NCBI RefSeq assembly: GCF_001649575.2
Contig: NC_051452.1
Span: 3,195,655-3,259,654 of the forward strand
DNA length: 64,000 bases
From: Kryptolebias marmoratus
Lineage: Eukaryota; Chordata; Actinopteri; Cyprinodontiformes; Rivulidae
Reading direction: 5' to 3'
Made by a program: the position numbers and the translations under genes. The notes beneath the pieces were generated by a model, which saw only the letters and a program-made list of their open reading frames with translations, did no database searches and had not been told where the DNA came from. Below, piece after piece: positions 37,781-50,676 of this stretch. The first letter of the stretch is position 1, and the number at the start of each line of letters is the position of its first letter.

Positions 37781-40109
37781 TGCATCGGCCTTAAGCGATT
37801 CGTCAAGCGTACTAAGTTAAGTTTATATTTGACAGCAGGGTTCTTATTTCCTGCTTTGCTTCTTAAAGCTTTCACTGGTTAGAAAATGTTATTTTTATGC
37901 AGTAAGTTTGTATAATTTGCTTGAAACTGCATTTATTGCAAGCCTTCAATAAATGAAGCACAGCAGAGAACGAGCGCTGATCTACGTTGCAGAATCACGA
38001 TCACTTTTTGTTTTTAAAGTCTGGCAGATTATAACGAATATAAACACTAAACTGTTATAATAACCCATCAGTAAATAGACCATCGGCTGCCCTGATTTCT
38101 GAAGATCAGCGTCAGAATCGGACGTTGATTGATCACCCTCGAATTAACTCGCAGGAATCCTCCTGCGCTGAAACGTAAAGGCGTCTGAGATGCGTCTGCA
38201 CTTTCGGGGAAGCGTTCCCACCAGCTGTCACTGAGAACTGAGTGCGTTGCGTCGTTGTAATTGCGTTGTAGCAGCGGGCAGGTTGGTAATCAGCGTACAG
38301 CAGGTAGTTTTCGTCCCAGTGTTCGACAGTAATGTCCTCTAATGGGAAGCTCTGCCTCTACTCTTGTTCCAGGCCACTAGGTTTGGATCCTTTTTGTGTG
38401 TTAGAGAGAGAGAGAGAGTCTACTGTGCCCCTTGCAAACCTCTGAATTCCTTTTAAAAGTGCTGAATTTTTTGTAACAAATTCAACCTTGAAGACGGATC
38501 TATCCAGAAACTGAGTCACCGTCCTCAAATGCTGAAATATTGGCAAAGGCCTCGAGTGATTTACAGCACGGACGCCCTTCCTTCTGTGGCTTTTAGAGAC
38601 CTTAGTGTCCTTGCTGATGCGAGGCTTGAATCATTTCTCAATCATAATCTTCTTCCTCTCTCTTTGAGCTGCTGGCACAACCTCCCGTCACCCTCGGACT
38701 TTTGTGCTGCAGAATTGAATAGATGGAGATGGGAAGAGGGTGAAAATGTAAGCCAGGAAGGAAAAGAGATTAGAAGAGAGGATTCTCTGGTAGTTAACAC
38801 TGTGGGGAAAATAAAGGGAGACAAAAAAAAAACAAAAAAGAAGGTCAGAGTTGACATATGAGAGCTGACGGCGGCTCCCATCAGGACCGAACACGCCGCT
38901 TGCTTTGTTACATATTCTTACCATCTTATCATTTCACAGGTGGCTGACTCGGGGGCTCTCTATCCATCTGGGCGCGCTCTATTTTCTCCACCGCTTACTT
39001 CGCGGGGGCATCGGAGCACAATGCCCAAATGGCGTGTTGGTGTCTGTAGTGGACCGGTGTGGTCTGAGTCACCGGCTTAGCGCACCCACGCTGCCATGAT
39101 CCAGCACCGAATAACAGGCTGGCAGTGGAAGGCCTGTTCGGCGTGCGTGTGCGTGCGTGCGTGCGTGCGTGCTCTTATGTGTTTCGTTCCTATGTGGGTG
39201 GGTGAGAATGTCTAGGGGGGAAAAAGAAAAAAAAAAAACGTCAAGTCCACACTTTTACATTTTATGTGTGCAGTCATGTCTGCAATGCAGCACTCGGATG
39301 ATTAAAAAAAATAAAAAATTAGGAGTCAGTATTGTTTATATTGTGGGTCTCGGCGCCTCCTAAGGCTGTTTGTTAGATGAGAGGATTACTGACGCCGCGG
39401 GGAACAGAAGGATGATTTTCTGATGATATAGTGCTCTCTCTGGGGGAGAAACTCTCGTCAATACAGAATAATTTTTACATCTGCTTCTCGGGAAATGTAA
39501 CCATTAAATAATTCGACATAAACATATAGATAAATGTATGTTTTTTACAGAGTTTAAATATTTTGCAGCTGCTTTTACCTGAAAATAACCAAATGAAAGC
39601 TTTATGAGCTCCTGTCAGCGTCTTACCTGCAGAAAGACGGGAGCCTCTCAGTCCAGGTCATACAATAAGGGTTGTGCATATATGTTAATAATAAATAAAC
39701 ATACTGATATAATTCACCCCTCAATCACAATACAGTGCAGATTACTGATTTAATGCATTACAATACAACAAAGCAAAAAGAATCCAAATTAATTTAGTTA
39801 TTATTGATTTATTATCTAATTAAAAAACAACCTTTCATAATTTATAACACTCAGTTACCCAAAACTATAAGGTATAATGCTACATTAGAAGCTGCCAAAT
39901 TTAACACTTGTTCAGTGTTTATACATTAAAAAGTAAAATGTATTTTCTAAATTACAAACAATAAAAAATGCAAAAGTATTTTTTTATATAGCTGCTGACA
40001 AATGGGGGCACCAATTAAGTCATAACTGCAAAATAGTTGTAATGAGGTAGGAAGAAGAATAAAATCACATCAAAATAATAATAATTAAAATATGTTAAAC
40101 ACCTTAGAG
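37781..40109. other. Intronic sequence, no gene
   Basis: Contains the short (AG)n run near 38404-38418 and the GCGT microsatellite listed separately. The part after 39480 is strongly AT-rich. No exon seen. Confidence 0.5.
39141..39172. repeat. (GCGT)n microsatellite
   Basis: About eight tetranucleotide units with one GTGT interruption. Confidence 0.95.
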
Positions 40110-40406
40110 CACACGTGTCAAACTCAAGGCCTGCGGGCCAGATCCGGCCCTCTGTAACATTTCATCCGGCCCTCTAGTCTGGTTCAGATCGAGTCTCTGA
40201 TTCTTATTTTNGTCTGTTTGCTCTAAATTCTGTATAATCTGTAACTGGGAGAAGGTCATTGATATTTCTATATGAATGATTTGACATAATACATCTAAAA
40301 CCAATTAATTTATGTAATTTTTAATAAATATTGATCGTGATCGGCTCTTGGCTAGGACCAAATATTTAATTTTGGCCCCCTTGCGTCACTTGGTTTGACA
40401 CCCCTG
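40110..40406. mobile_element. hAT-type non-autonomous element (GGCC family), copy 3, internally deleted
   Basis: Ends CACACGTGTCAAACTCAAGG and GGTTTGACACCCCTG, with flanks CCTTAGAG and CCTTAGAA (7 of 8). About 170 bp of the body are missing, with the join at the single N at 40211. Confidence 0.9.
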
Positions 40407-41334
40407 CCTTAGAAAATATTTGTGCTGCCATCTTGGTAGGTGCTTCAAGGCGTCCTGGGTGACTGCCATCATGGCCGCAGACCATGATTTTTTAAGAGGG
40501 GGAAAAATAAAGTCAACCAAAAAACCCAATGTTTTGCCATTAATTGCTATAAATATTAGAACCTGAACTTTTTAATACTTTACTAGCTTAATAAATTGAT
40601 TATACCAGGGGTCACTGCCTCTAGACTGCTGCTATAATTACTGTCAGTCAGGGTACAAGCACACTGAAGATATATCATTATAAATAACATTTTCTTAAAA
40701 AGTACCAATTAGTCTTACAACCTGTGGTACCTATCTTATGGGTAATGTTAAAATAAATATGCTAAATAATAGTAAATTAGTGTAGATGCTACACAAAAGC
40801 TAAGTTATCCATGTCTGAATACTGAAGTGCATGCTATCTAAGAGGTAAATATTTCCAGAATTATGAGATAAAATACTCAATTATATGTTTCAGTTGTTAG
40901 TCTATGTGCAGTTAGCAACAGATGCTGGTAGAAGAGCTCTAGTTAGACTTTAGTAACTTAAAGTACAGTTATGTACCGATGTGGTTAAAATATTTGTAGC
41001 ACTTTGGAATTTTATCAGAGTAGAGGTAGTGGTTGACCTTGTTTATTGGCTGGCTTATTACAGAATATAATTGTCTCCTGTTTTTATAATATGTCTACTA
41101 TGTTTATTTAGCTAAAATAGGGATATTTCTGTGTTTTTTGTGCTGATGATACAGTGGCTTTGACATGTAAACAGCACTTAGCAAGATGGCGACCTTGAAT
41201 CTCACCTGGCATCAGCAGTTTTCCATTTCATTGCTCATACACAAACGTAACTTCGACAGATTCGGCTTTTCTGCTTTGCTTTCGAGCCGATACCTGTAAT
41301 CTGCCTGAAGACGCTCCTTTTAATAATTAGATAG
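40407..41334. other. AT-rich intronic sequence, no gene
   Basis: No element recognised. Confidence 0.5.
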
Positions 41335-42060
41335 TTAAAAAAAGGTTAAAAAACAAAAACAACTGGACTTCTATTCTGCAGTGGAAGACGTTTCGCTTCT
41401 CATCCGAGGAGCTTTCTCAGTTCAGAAATAGATGAGCTTTTAAAGCTGAGATGTGATGTAAGCTGGACTGCTTGCAGATTGTTCTCACTCTCCTAACAAT
41501 AGAGGGTCATTAGGGTCCTTGTTTGTCTCACTGATGGGCCTCTCTGCTGATTGGAGTGAAACCGACTTGGGATCAGGCCTAAAGCTGGAATCTGAGACCT
41601 CCTCCTCTGTTTAATGTTGGTTTCTCCTTTTTGACATAGATGGCTTCCTACATTTAGGCAAATGTTCACATTTTGGACTGGGAAGACAGATGGTTCGAGA
41701 GGGCGGTAAAGGAAGAAACCAACATTAAACAGAGGAGGAGGTCTCAGATTCCAGCTTTAGGCCTGATCCCCAGTCAGTTTCACTCCAATCAGCAGAGAGG
41801 CCCATCAGTGAGACAAACAAGGACCCTAATGACCCTCTATTGTTAGGAGAGTGAGAACAATCTGCAAGCAGTCCAGCTTACATCACATCTCAGCTTGAAA
41901 AGCTCGACTCCACACTCTCTATTTCTGAATTGAGAAAGCTCCTCGGATGAGAAGCGAAACGTCTTCAACTACAGAATAAAAGTCCAGTTGTTTTTGTTTT
42001 TCAACCTTTTTTTGAATTTTGACCACGGCCTGGATGACTGAGAATCTACACCAGCAAATT
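41335..42060 (+). mobile_element. Penelope-like element relic arranged as a palindrome
   Basis: Two arms of about 300 bp (41335-41630 and 41708-42014) are inverted copies. They share GACGTTTCGCTTCTCATCCG, ACAATAGAGGGTCATTAGGG and GGAGGAGGTCTCAGATTCC or their complements. The right arm reads outward to the 3' end of the element, about 42060. The 77-bp spacer plus right arm carries the end of an endonuclease frame. Inverted and partial tandem arrangements are typical of Penelope-like elements. Confidence 0.75.
41658..41846 (+). pseudogene. GIY-YIG endonuclease C-terminal remnant of a Penelope-like element
   Basis: The 62-codon frame reads ANVHILDWEDRWFERAVKEE and then a polar tail ending MTLYC-stop. 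The HIL-D-x-EDRWFER-VKE block is the conserved end of the GIY-YIG nuclease of Penelope-like retroelements. In-frame stops lie just upstream (41655-41657), and no reverse transcriptase was seen. Confidence 0.8.
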
Positions 42061-43617
42061 AGATAGTTGTTTTTGTTTTTAAAACTGCATCTCTTCACAG
42101 CTACCGGACCGATCCACGGCACGAATCGGCTCATTTTTCACGTTCCCAACAGAGTAACGATGTTCTGAACTTAAAATCTAAAAATTCATTTAGAAGACAA
42201 GATGTTTAAATTGTTCATGATCACAGTTTGAAATGGAAAGATTCACTCGTGGTAATGTAACATTTTCGTAGCTTGTTTTTGTGATTTTTGGGTGGAAACT
42301 CAGCAGCGACTGAATGCTTTCATCTTCTGTTTGCTTTTTGCCGAAAACATATTTTGTCACAGCTTTTGTGGCGAAGGAACAGTGGGAAATTTTGGTCCGG
42401 TTTATTTTGCAACGAAAGTGCAGAAACCCTTTTGCCAGTTGGAGAAGAAATACAACATTATGGTGCAGTTAAATCCATGCAAATCCTAAAAAATGACTGC
42501 TATGTCTTTTACTGCTTCATATGTCGTTGGGTGGCGTGTAAGATGGAACAGCTTCTCGGATAAACAAAACACACACTGCGAAGATCCAACTGGCAAAGCG
42601 TCCCCCTCCCCCCTCCCCCCTTCCATCAGCGTTTAACCCGTGATTAGAGACAGCAGGCTCTGCTCCCCCTGGAGGTCATGACCAATCACGGGGGGACTGG
42701 GCAGAATTCGATACAGAAAAGGGAGCGTCTGTATGATTTATTTTGAGATAGAGAATTTTGAGTATTTGCATATAAATAACAGTCCCGGTGGCTGTCAAAG
42801 AGGAGAGGGAGTTTGGAAGAGGGAGACAAACAAGAAATGAAGATGAAGTGTCATATGAGTAAAGTGCAGGCGCGACGGAGAGAGATTGAACTGTTTTATC
42901 TGCTCGAGGAACAGGGAGGACGATTGGAGGTAAATGTCACCGCAATCATTTAATAGGCTCGGCAGCTGGAGTCACCCAGCAAAAATATCATTACTTCATC
43001 CGCATTAATTCAGAATATTTAGTAATTTCTCACGTAAAGCTGTAACCCTGACATTTAAAAGTATATTTTATTGGAATCTGAAGGAGTAGTTAACTTTCTG
43101 GAGAAATAAGATCAATATGACTCAGGTCTCCAAAGCATTTTGACTGTCCTGTGTTGGGACTTTTCTTCACGTGGATTTCTGTGGGTCGAAGTCGCTTCTT
43201 GCATCTTGAATCCTTTCCAGAGACACAAGCAGCTTTTGAGCTGGACTGCCTCTTGCTTGTTGAGAAAATTTACTGTTCAAAACCAAAATTTTGTTTCCAC
43301 AAAATGAGGTCGTACCATAATTTCACTGTGATCGAGCTGAACGGGACAAGAGGATCGTCACATTGAGTGTTGAGTAAAGTCTGACAAGATAATTAACAAA
43401 GGATTTGTTCCCCTTTAGTATTGATCTCTTTATGAGTAATTGTGTGGAAAAAGTGTGTCAGTTTGTGTTTCCCCACTAAGACGGTTCGTTTTCATTGGCG
43501 TGAAAAGGTAAATCTCCTTGTGGTCGAGGTACGGTTATTGAAAGTTAAGGGGTTTCTGCGTGTGGCATGGTTATTTCTCGGATTGTTGCGGTAACTGTAG
43601 CTAATTTTCATCTCTGT
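42061..43617. other. Intronic sequence, no gene
   Basis: Includes a C-rich patch (42600-42622) followed by a purine-rich, low-repeat block to about 42930. No exon recognised. Confidence 0.45.
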
Positions 43618-44743
43618 GTTGGGTCCTTTCTCGCCAATCCTCACCAACTTCAGGTGCTTTCCCAAAATGATACATGATAGAGGCTTACACTTATCTATAT
43701 TGACCATTTCAGCTCTGTGACTACCTCCCTTAGTGGCTCAGAGGCGTAACGGCAACGAGTTGACTTCATCCCTCCATTCCACCTTGGTCTTTACATAAAT
43801 GCATCCAGAAAGAAAAAAGGAATCATAGCCTCAGCTTCAAAGTGTTTTTTTTAAAAGGCTCAGTTTTTATAATCAATGAGTAATATTAATTAATGGTTAT
43901 GACTTCATATTTATCCCCAGGTGAAAATGTATTCCTCAAGATTGTTGTGGCAGCAAAATAACTTCCAGGCACTGTTAGATGAAATCACTCAAATGGGTTT
44001 ATTTATTTATGTTGCGATCGCAACTATTAACGCAAAATCAAGCAAACCCCGCNNNNNNNNNNNNNNNNNNNNNNNNNNNNNNNNNNNNNNNNNNNNNNNN
44101 NNNNNNNNNNNNNNNNNNNNNNNNNNNNNNNNNNNNNNNNNNNNNNNNNNNNNNNNNNNNNNNNNNNNNNNNNNNNNNNNNNNNNNNNNNNNNNNNNNNN
44201 NNNNNNNNNNNNNNNNNNNNNNNNNNNNNNNNNNNNNNNNNNNNNNNNNNNNNNNNNNNNNNNNNNNNNNNNNNNNNNNNNNNNNNNNNNNNNNNNNNNN
44301 NNNNNNNNNNNNNNNNNNNNNNNNNNNNNNNNNNNNNNNNNNNNNNNNNNNNNNNNNNNNNNNNNNNNNNNNNNNNNNNNNNNNNNNNNNNNNNNNNNNN
44401 NNNNNNNNNNNNNNNNNNNNNNNNNNNNNNNNNNNNNNNNNNNNNNNNNNNNNNNNNNNNNNNNNNNNNNNNNNNNNNNNNNNNNNNNNNNNNNNNNNNN
44501 NNNNNNNNNNNNNNNNNNNNNNNNNNNNNNNNNNNNNNNNNNNNNNNNNNNNNNNNNNNNNNNNNNNNNNNNNNNNNNNNNNNNNNNNNNNNNNNNNNNN
44601 NNNNNNNNNNNNNNNNNNNNNNNNNTTTTGGTTTAGATATTAAAAGTTATGGTTGTTTGTTGATTTTAGTTTAAAAAAATCACAACTTTTAGGAAAATGC
44701 CCCGCGAAATCAGGCATTTTAGCTGCAACAATCACAAAAGATG
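43618..44743 (+). repeat. Left arm of a large inverted duplication
   Basis: The segment from about 43618, starting near CCTCACCAACTTCAGGTG, is the reverse complement of 59612-60002 with few differences. Examples are CTACCTCCCTTAGTGGCTCA and CACTGTTAGATGAAATCACT. It then continues into a BED-finger element copy joined at the same broken position as in the right arm. Outside 43618 the similarity stops. Confidence 0.88.
44012..44743 (+). mobile_element. BED-finger DNA element, copy 7 (both termini missing)
   Basis: Starts at TTGCGATCGCAACTATTAAC without the outer 25 bp or so, abutting an (ATAA)n-like segment. It ends at CAATCACAAAAGATGCC, short of the terminal repeat. The centre is gap 44053-44625. 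Confidence 0.88.
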
Positions 44744-47700
44744 CCAGCAAAAGCAAGTCAGTCTGGTTCCCATGAGGAGAAAAATCAACAAGTTAATTCT
44801 GGGAGAACCCATGGGACCTGGAATCAAAGTCATAACATAATCAGGACTTATCAACAACAGGTGTTACCCTATAGTTAATTCTGCCATTACAAGATATACA
44901 GGATATTTATCCTTTTAACGCTCATGTTGCTTAACAGTTTTTTTGTTGCTTCTTCTGGTCCTCCAAAAGTGACCACGTCCAAGAAAATGTATTTCTGAGC
45001 TGCATTTACTCACTGAAGCATCTCACATGGAGGCTGTGAAGCCAAGAACTGGCAGATATTTTTTTAAAAATGCAAAAGATACATTACCAGTCAACATATT
45101 GGCTGAAAGTGATTTCTCAGTCCTGCTGTGTGGGGCTGACTCCACACACCAGGACCACCTTAAGAAAGTCCAAAAACCTGAGATCCACCACAGACTGTAG
45201 CTTTGTCCTGTTTTCTCCTTCCTGATTAAATATGCACATTATCTTCTGGAAGGGAAAATCGAATAAAAGTCCCCAAATGTTCTTTGTGTATTTCTGAAAT
45301 CACACAGCTCTTGATTATCCCCCTGTAATTTAGGTTTTTATTCCCTTCGTGCATCTTTTTGGGTTTTTTCTTCCAGGCGTTTCAGAGTTTTTGTTTCATT
45401 GTGTTTGTGAGGACTTGAGATGGCCACAGCTGATTGCTGTGTCGGCCAATGACTCATCCTCCTTTTCAGCCCGCTCGAAGGTACTTCAATCATGCAGGTA
45501 ATCTTCCACCTGCACGCCGGCAGCCAAGAGGTTACCTTTCCCACACATCAGAGCCATTTTCCTCTTAATTGAGACCAACTCCGCTACGACTGCATTTTCA
45601 CAGGGCTGGAAAATGGCAGGTCAAGACTTCAGGACGTCTTTTCCCCCGTCCTAGTCCTCCTTCCCTTCGGAAAAAGGGGCAGTGAAGTTAACAAGTTCAT
45701 TTTGCGGATTGAGCTAAGACACTGCACCTCTTTTAGGGGCGAGTAAAGGTTGATGCTGGATGTATGTGTGCCTGTGTGGCTGCAAGCAGAGATTCTTGTG
45801 TGTTTATTCAATCAGCCAAGGCCTGATGTATGCATGCTGCTCTGATTGAATTACACCGGGCTTTTATAGAGAAAAATAGTGGTGAACCATCTTGTTGAGT
45901 GCTTATGAGAGAGCAGACACTCGGAGGGAGTCTCTGTGGTGACCTGACTCAATCTGCATGTGATTACCCCTCAGCAGACCTGTAACCCATTTCATGAGCA
46001 GATCGCCTCGTCTCCAGGAGCCCATGCTCGGTCTTATGTGACAGTAAACGAAGGAGGAGCACATCAACGTAACATTTCTTTCACTTTATTATAGCATCTT
46101 TAAAACCAGACTTTTTTGTTTTCAACAGACGCATTTTACTGGCATCTCGTATTACATTATCTGTGTTTAAGTCTGTCTGCCCAAATATCTACAGTTGTAT
46201 ATAAAAAAAGCTTATCTCTTCATCAGCTGATCATGTCTTTAAAACATCCCTCCCAGAAATCCACACAAACATCAGAGATTCAACAGGATTTTCCTGAATT
46301 CTGATCAATTAATTTGAATTAAACACATATCATAGTTGCTCTCCAGTTTGGATCTTTCTCTCCATCCTCTCAGCTGTTAGATTGTAAACACTGATCAGTA
46401 AACAGCTGGAACTTGTTATTTATTAGCTAACCTGAACATTTCCAGGCCTCCTNATCTTTCTGCCTCTCCATCTTTAGCTCTCTGTCGTCAGATGAGCGGC
46501 TCTCCTCTCTGCTGGGAGATTGACAGCTGTCAGTGCTCGGGGAAGTGGGCGGGGCTTACTGTACGCTGCAGAATGAGTGCTTTCTCACATTTAGCCACCA
46601 AAGTCACCAGATTTGTCGCTTTAAAAAAATGCTAGAGGGATCTGAAAACTCGCTAAATATAGCGTTAAAGTGACAAAAAGGCCGTGCATGTGAGGTTTTT
46701 TTGCGTGAGAAATACAAAGTGTGGCGTGTGAGGGCCAAATGCGGGACTTTTGGCAAGTATGGCATCTTGGTCACATCTGTGCTGCGTCTTTTGAAGACAG
46801 TCTTTGGAAATGGAGCTCTGCAGAAAGGTGCATCGACAGTTAATATTTATAAAAGCAGGGATCAGTGATCAGCAAGGAAATGGTTTCATGCACGGGTAGA
46901 CAAATGAGACTATCAGGTTTGACATTAAAAACAAGGCAACTATGACAAATAGCCCCAGTTTTTGTTTGATGGCGTAGTTAAGTAAGAATAAAACCTAAAG
47001 TCCACATTTCAGTTGCATCTAGTAAATCTTGTTTTTCACATAAAGCATTTGTTCTGTGATAATTTGGCCGAACATGACAGCTGAAAGTCATCCGTTACCT
47101 TTTCTTTTTTTTCCCCCCGCTGACAAACATAGTTGCAGAGACCTTGGACTCACTCGGTAACTGACTGAGGATTCACTCCATTTAATTTATGGGCCATGGG
47201 ACTCTGTGGGTTTCGCCGCTGATGACAGTCCGAGCTGCTAAAGAGCTGCTGGAGTTTTTATCACTCAGCAGATTGGCCCGTTCCCTCACCAATTGCCACG
47301 CAGTCAAATGGAAATCTGGTGAGCAGGGAAATGATAATCAAGTTCAATTAGGCTTTGTACCATATTTGTATTCTGCCAACAGATTACCCAGAATCCCCTA
47401 CCCTCCCTGAGAGGAACAATAAAGCTCCGTCACAAAACTGAAATGGGCAATTTTCAGGATAGGTGCAGATAACGCTTCCTGGCACGTTATTAGAGACAAA
47501 TACAGCGAAGCCTTTGAAGCACTTTGGCAGGAGTTCGCTCTTAAGAAAATTAATTTCAATTTCATTTATTTATTTTTTTTGTTCTCAAACTGTGGAGTCA
47601 AAAACTCTGTGCTCTAATTGAATGTCTCATGTTGCAGTGAAACATTTTTTAGGATGAAAGACTCAATTTCCATATGCTGGGTGTTATCAGACAATACAAT

Positions 47701-48142
47701 GTTACTTTTTATCCAATTTACATTTTTATCAAATGTGCACTGATATGCATAAACAGCAGTTTTACCGTGAAAAAAGAAATTTTGTGATTGTTTCCTTGGA
47801 ATCAGTAGACATCCTATTTTTGTAATCTCCCATGGTTACAAATTTGTCAAACCAGGATGAGATTTTTTTTTTCCCCCTCTGTAAAAAGCTTGTTTAGTAG
47901 TTTAAAAGGATATTTAAGTCTGTGTAGCCAGATTAAAATTACAGCTGAGTAAATTTGTTTTTCTCTCTTCTGTCTTCAATTTAGCAGATTCAGTTAGCCT
48001 CAGAAGCTAAAATTAGGGGGAAATCCTGTTTTGTTCATACCTTAGCTGCACCGGACTAAAGGCTGCAGGTGTTTTAATGTTTAATTACCAAATGTAAGAG
48101 AATCTGCACAAAGGTGTTTGGGAACACATCCCTTTTATTAAT
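44744..48142. other. Intronic sequence, no gene
   Basis: Contains a single ambiguous base at 46453. The block at about 46480-46770 (AAGTGGGCGGGGCTTACTG, GTCACCAGATTTGTCGCTTT, GGGACTTTTGGCAAGTATGG) has the look of an old fish interspersed repeat, but no second copy exists here to prove it. No exon recognised. Confidence 0.45.
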
Positions 48143-48818
48143 CAGACCCTCCAGGATTTCACGATGTTGGGATCGCAACTATTAACCCAAAACACTGCAA
48201 CTTTCCCGCAACTTTAACCCAATATTTATTGTTTCTGAAGTGATTCGCCACCGTTTCTGCGGTCTAGTCTCTTCTTTGTGGGTTTGTGTAGCGTGGAATA
48301 CAAAATAAGCCCAAATAACTCAGGAAGAAGACACGTGACGTCACTTCCTGTTAACATCAGAATGCCGGGAGCGTGCAGGAGCAGCGACCGAAGNNNNNNN
48401 NNNNNNNNNNNNNNNNNNNNNNNNNNNNNNNNNNNNNNNNNNNNNNNNNNNNNNNNNNNNNNNNNNNNNNNNNNNNNNNNNNNNNNNNNNNNNNNNNNNN
48501 NNNNNNNNNNNNNNNNNNNNNNNNNNNNNNNNNNNNNNNNNNNNNNNNNNNNNNNNNNCCAGGGACAATCCAGAAATGCTCATGAATGTCAGTTTAGAAG
48601 CTGTCAAAGTTCTCAAATAAAGCACCTTTTGAGAATGTCAATGTTTGTTGGGAATTATCTTACAAAACTAGGAAGGATTTTTGGTTTAGATATTAAAAGT
48701 TATGGTTGTTTGTTGATTTTAGTTTAAAAAAATCACAACTTTTAGGAAAATGCCCGCGAAATCAGGCATTTTAGCCGCAACAATCACAAAAAATGCCCGT
48801 GAAATCCTGGAGGGATTG
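48143..48818 (+). mobile_element. BED-finger DNA element, copy 8
   Basis: Starts CAGACCCTCCAGGATTTCAC and ends CCTGGAGGGATTG. A short deletion follows the first 40 bp. The zinc-finger region lies in gap 48394-48558, with the downstream frame (SRNAHECQFRSCQSSQIKHL) intact after the gap. Confidence 0.92.
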
Positions 48819-49015
48819 AGAAACATTTTGAAAAACAAGTTACCGGTACATATTTACATAACTTTTCACGTATATGCACGAGTACCAGTAATTAAAAGTA
48901 CGAAACATGTACTGTGCTGTTTAAATGATCTACATAATCTACAGCACAACAGAAAAATATAATCGGCTCATGTGCAGAAACACGGCTTTAACATGAAGAA
49001 AAGTCCTCTTCTTCA

Positions 49016-49146
49016 GTTCCGCTGTTGTACAGCACTACTTTGCCTGGCGGAAGGACACGTGACCAACACTCCACTCTTTTCCCCGTGACTGTGTGTCTGA
49101 TCACATGTCCTTCCGCCTGGCAAAGTAGTGCTGTACAACAGTGGAA
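49016..49146. repeat. Long hairpin: 55-bp inverted repeat
   Basis: GTTGTACAGCACTACTTTGC continuing to CTGGCGGAAGGACA at 49024-49057 is perfectly inverted in the right arm. With mismatches the pairing extends to GTTCC(G/A)CTG at the outer ends and ACGTGACCAACAC inside. The loop is roughly 20 bp. It could be the core of a MITE. Confidence 0.9.
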
Positions 49147-50469
49147 CAAACCAAAACAAATCCTCTTACGATATCACAAAAATCACGAAAAATCCACAGA
49201 AAAGCCGTACCGGACTCTAAGCCTCACATCCGGAAATTACGGTATTTATCTCAGACAGCACCTTTATTGAAGTATTAGTTTATTTAGTATTATTTGTCAC
49301 TTTAACATGAGGTGATGTCAGCTCACATGGGACACATTTTGATTTTGAAAACCTTTAAATTAGCGTTGAACTACTTTTAAAACTAGTGATATTTTTGCAA
49401 ACCTCTGCAGTGATTTTATCATGAATTTATGAAAAAAAAGTTATATATAGAAATGTTTTTGAATTATGTGTTAAATTATCAGAAACTTCCCTCTTTAGCA
49501 TCAATATGGTATTCAGATAAAATGGTAATCTCAGCAAAACAATATAGTCAATTATGAGGAATTTGCAAAGTTAAAGATTAGAGAAAATCAGTTCATGGAA
49601 TAAAAATAATAATAAAAGTTAAGTTGATGCATCTAATATGTATAACTTTTTTTAAATGTTTATTTGAATGATTTAAATGATCTAAAATAAGGCTTAAAAA
49701 AATCAAATCTTCTCTTTGAAGTGTTCACACTTCAAAACAAAAGAAAAATCATTTTCTTTTGTAATATCTTTTGATCACCTTTATTATTCAGGAGTTAAAT
49801 TTGTTATTCCACGCTCGGTTTTATGGATTTGCTCTGCAACCTTTTGTCAGCAAAAACAAAACACTTTAGACCAAAAAAAAACTTGTTAAACGTCAACAAG
49901 GGTTGTTGTGAGTGTGTGAAGGTACTCACTTCTAAATAATTGTTTAATTACTAAAAACACGCCTGTGGATCACACATAAAAGTATTAGATTCTCAACTTT
50001 TTAGCTTAAAAACCCACAAAATGATGGTGACCTCCATTTATGGTTAATTGAAATGTACAAGAATTGCTAATTAGCCTTTTTTAATGACAATTTTTAATCA
50101 TTTACGACTACCGTTTTTTTCTTTTCTCTGTAACAATCAGGATAAAATATGCTATTAGAAGTGTTTTTTAATATAAATTATCTCAAGATTCTCTGAAGAC
50201 ACCAGCTTTGGGAAGGACAGCATTAAAGCTGTATTTCATAATATTCATAATAGTTAGATACACATTATTGCAAGAAAATGTGCAAATTTCCGTTTCGAAT
50301 GGCACAAAATCGTTTCAAAATAACGCACAACGTTGTAACGCTGTTTAATTCTATCTTTTTGATTTAATTTTCTATCTTTTTTTGATGCTTCGGGTTCTTC
50401 ATCCGTCTTGTCCAGGAAAGAAAAAAAAACATTTAGCAGGAGAGGAGTGTGGCTATATTCCTTTTACGT
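49147..50469. other. AT-rich intronic sequence, no gene
   Basis: No element or exon recognised. Confidence 0.5.
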
Positions 50470-50676
50470 CACACGTGTCAAACTCAAGGCCCGCGGGCCA
50501 GATCCGGCCCTCTGTAACGTTTCATCCGGCCCTCCAGTCTGGTTCAGATCGAGTCTCTGATTCTTATTTTGCTTAAAAAAACTGAAGTTTTCTCTGACAG
50601 TGACTTAGAAGCCAACAATATATAGTTTTAATTTCTGTATGATCAGGTTTTTGTCTGTTTTAATGTTAAAAACTTT
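50470..50676. mobile_element. hAT-type element (GGCC family), left-half fragment
   Basis: CACACGTGTCAAACTCAAGG through GTTAAAAACTTT matches the first 205 bp or so of copy 1 and then stops abruptly. Confidence 0.88.

Noticed and set aside
24563..42771. Octamer motifs (ATGCAAAT / ATTTGCAT) at 24563, 24724, 33889 and 42764 as enhancers
   Set aside because: About two such 8-mers are expected by chance in 64 kb on both strands, and more in AT-rich DNA; no clustering supports function.
43921..44674. Long plus-strand frames of 231-240 codons
   Set aside because: They are open only because they cross the 573-base gap; the visible ends are transposon and duplicated flank.
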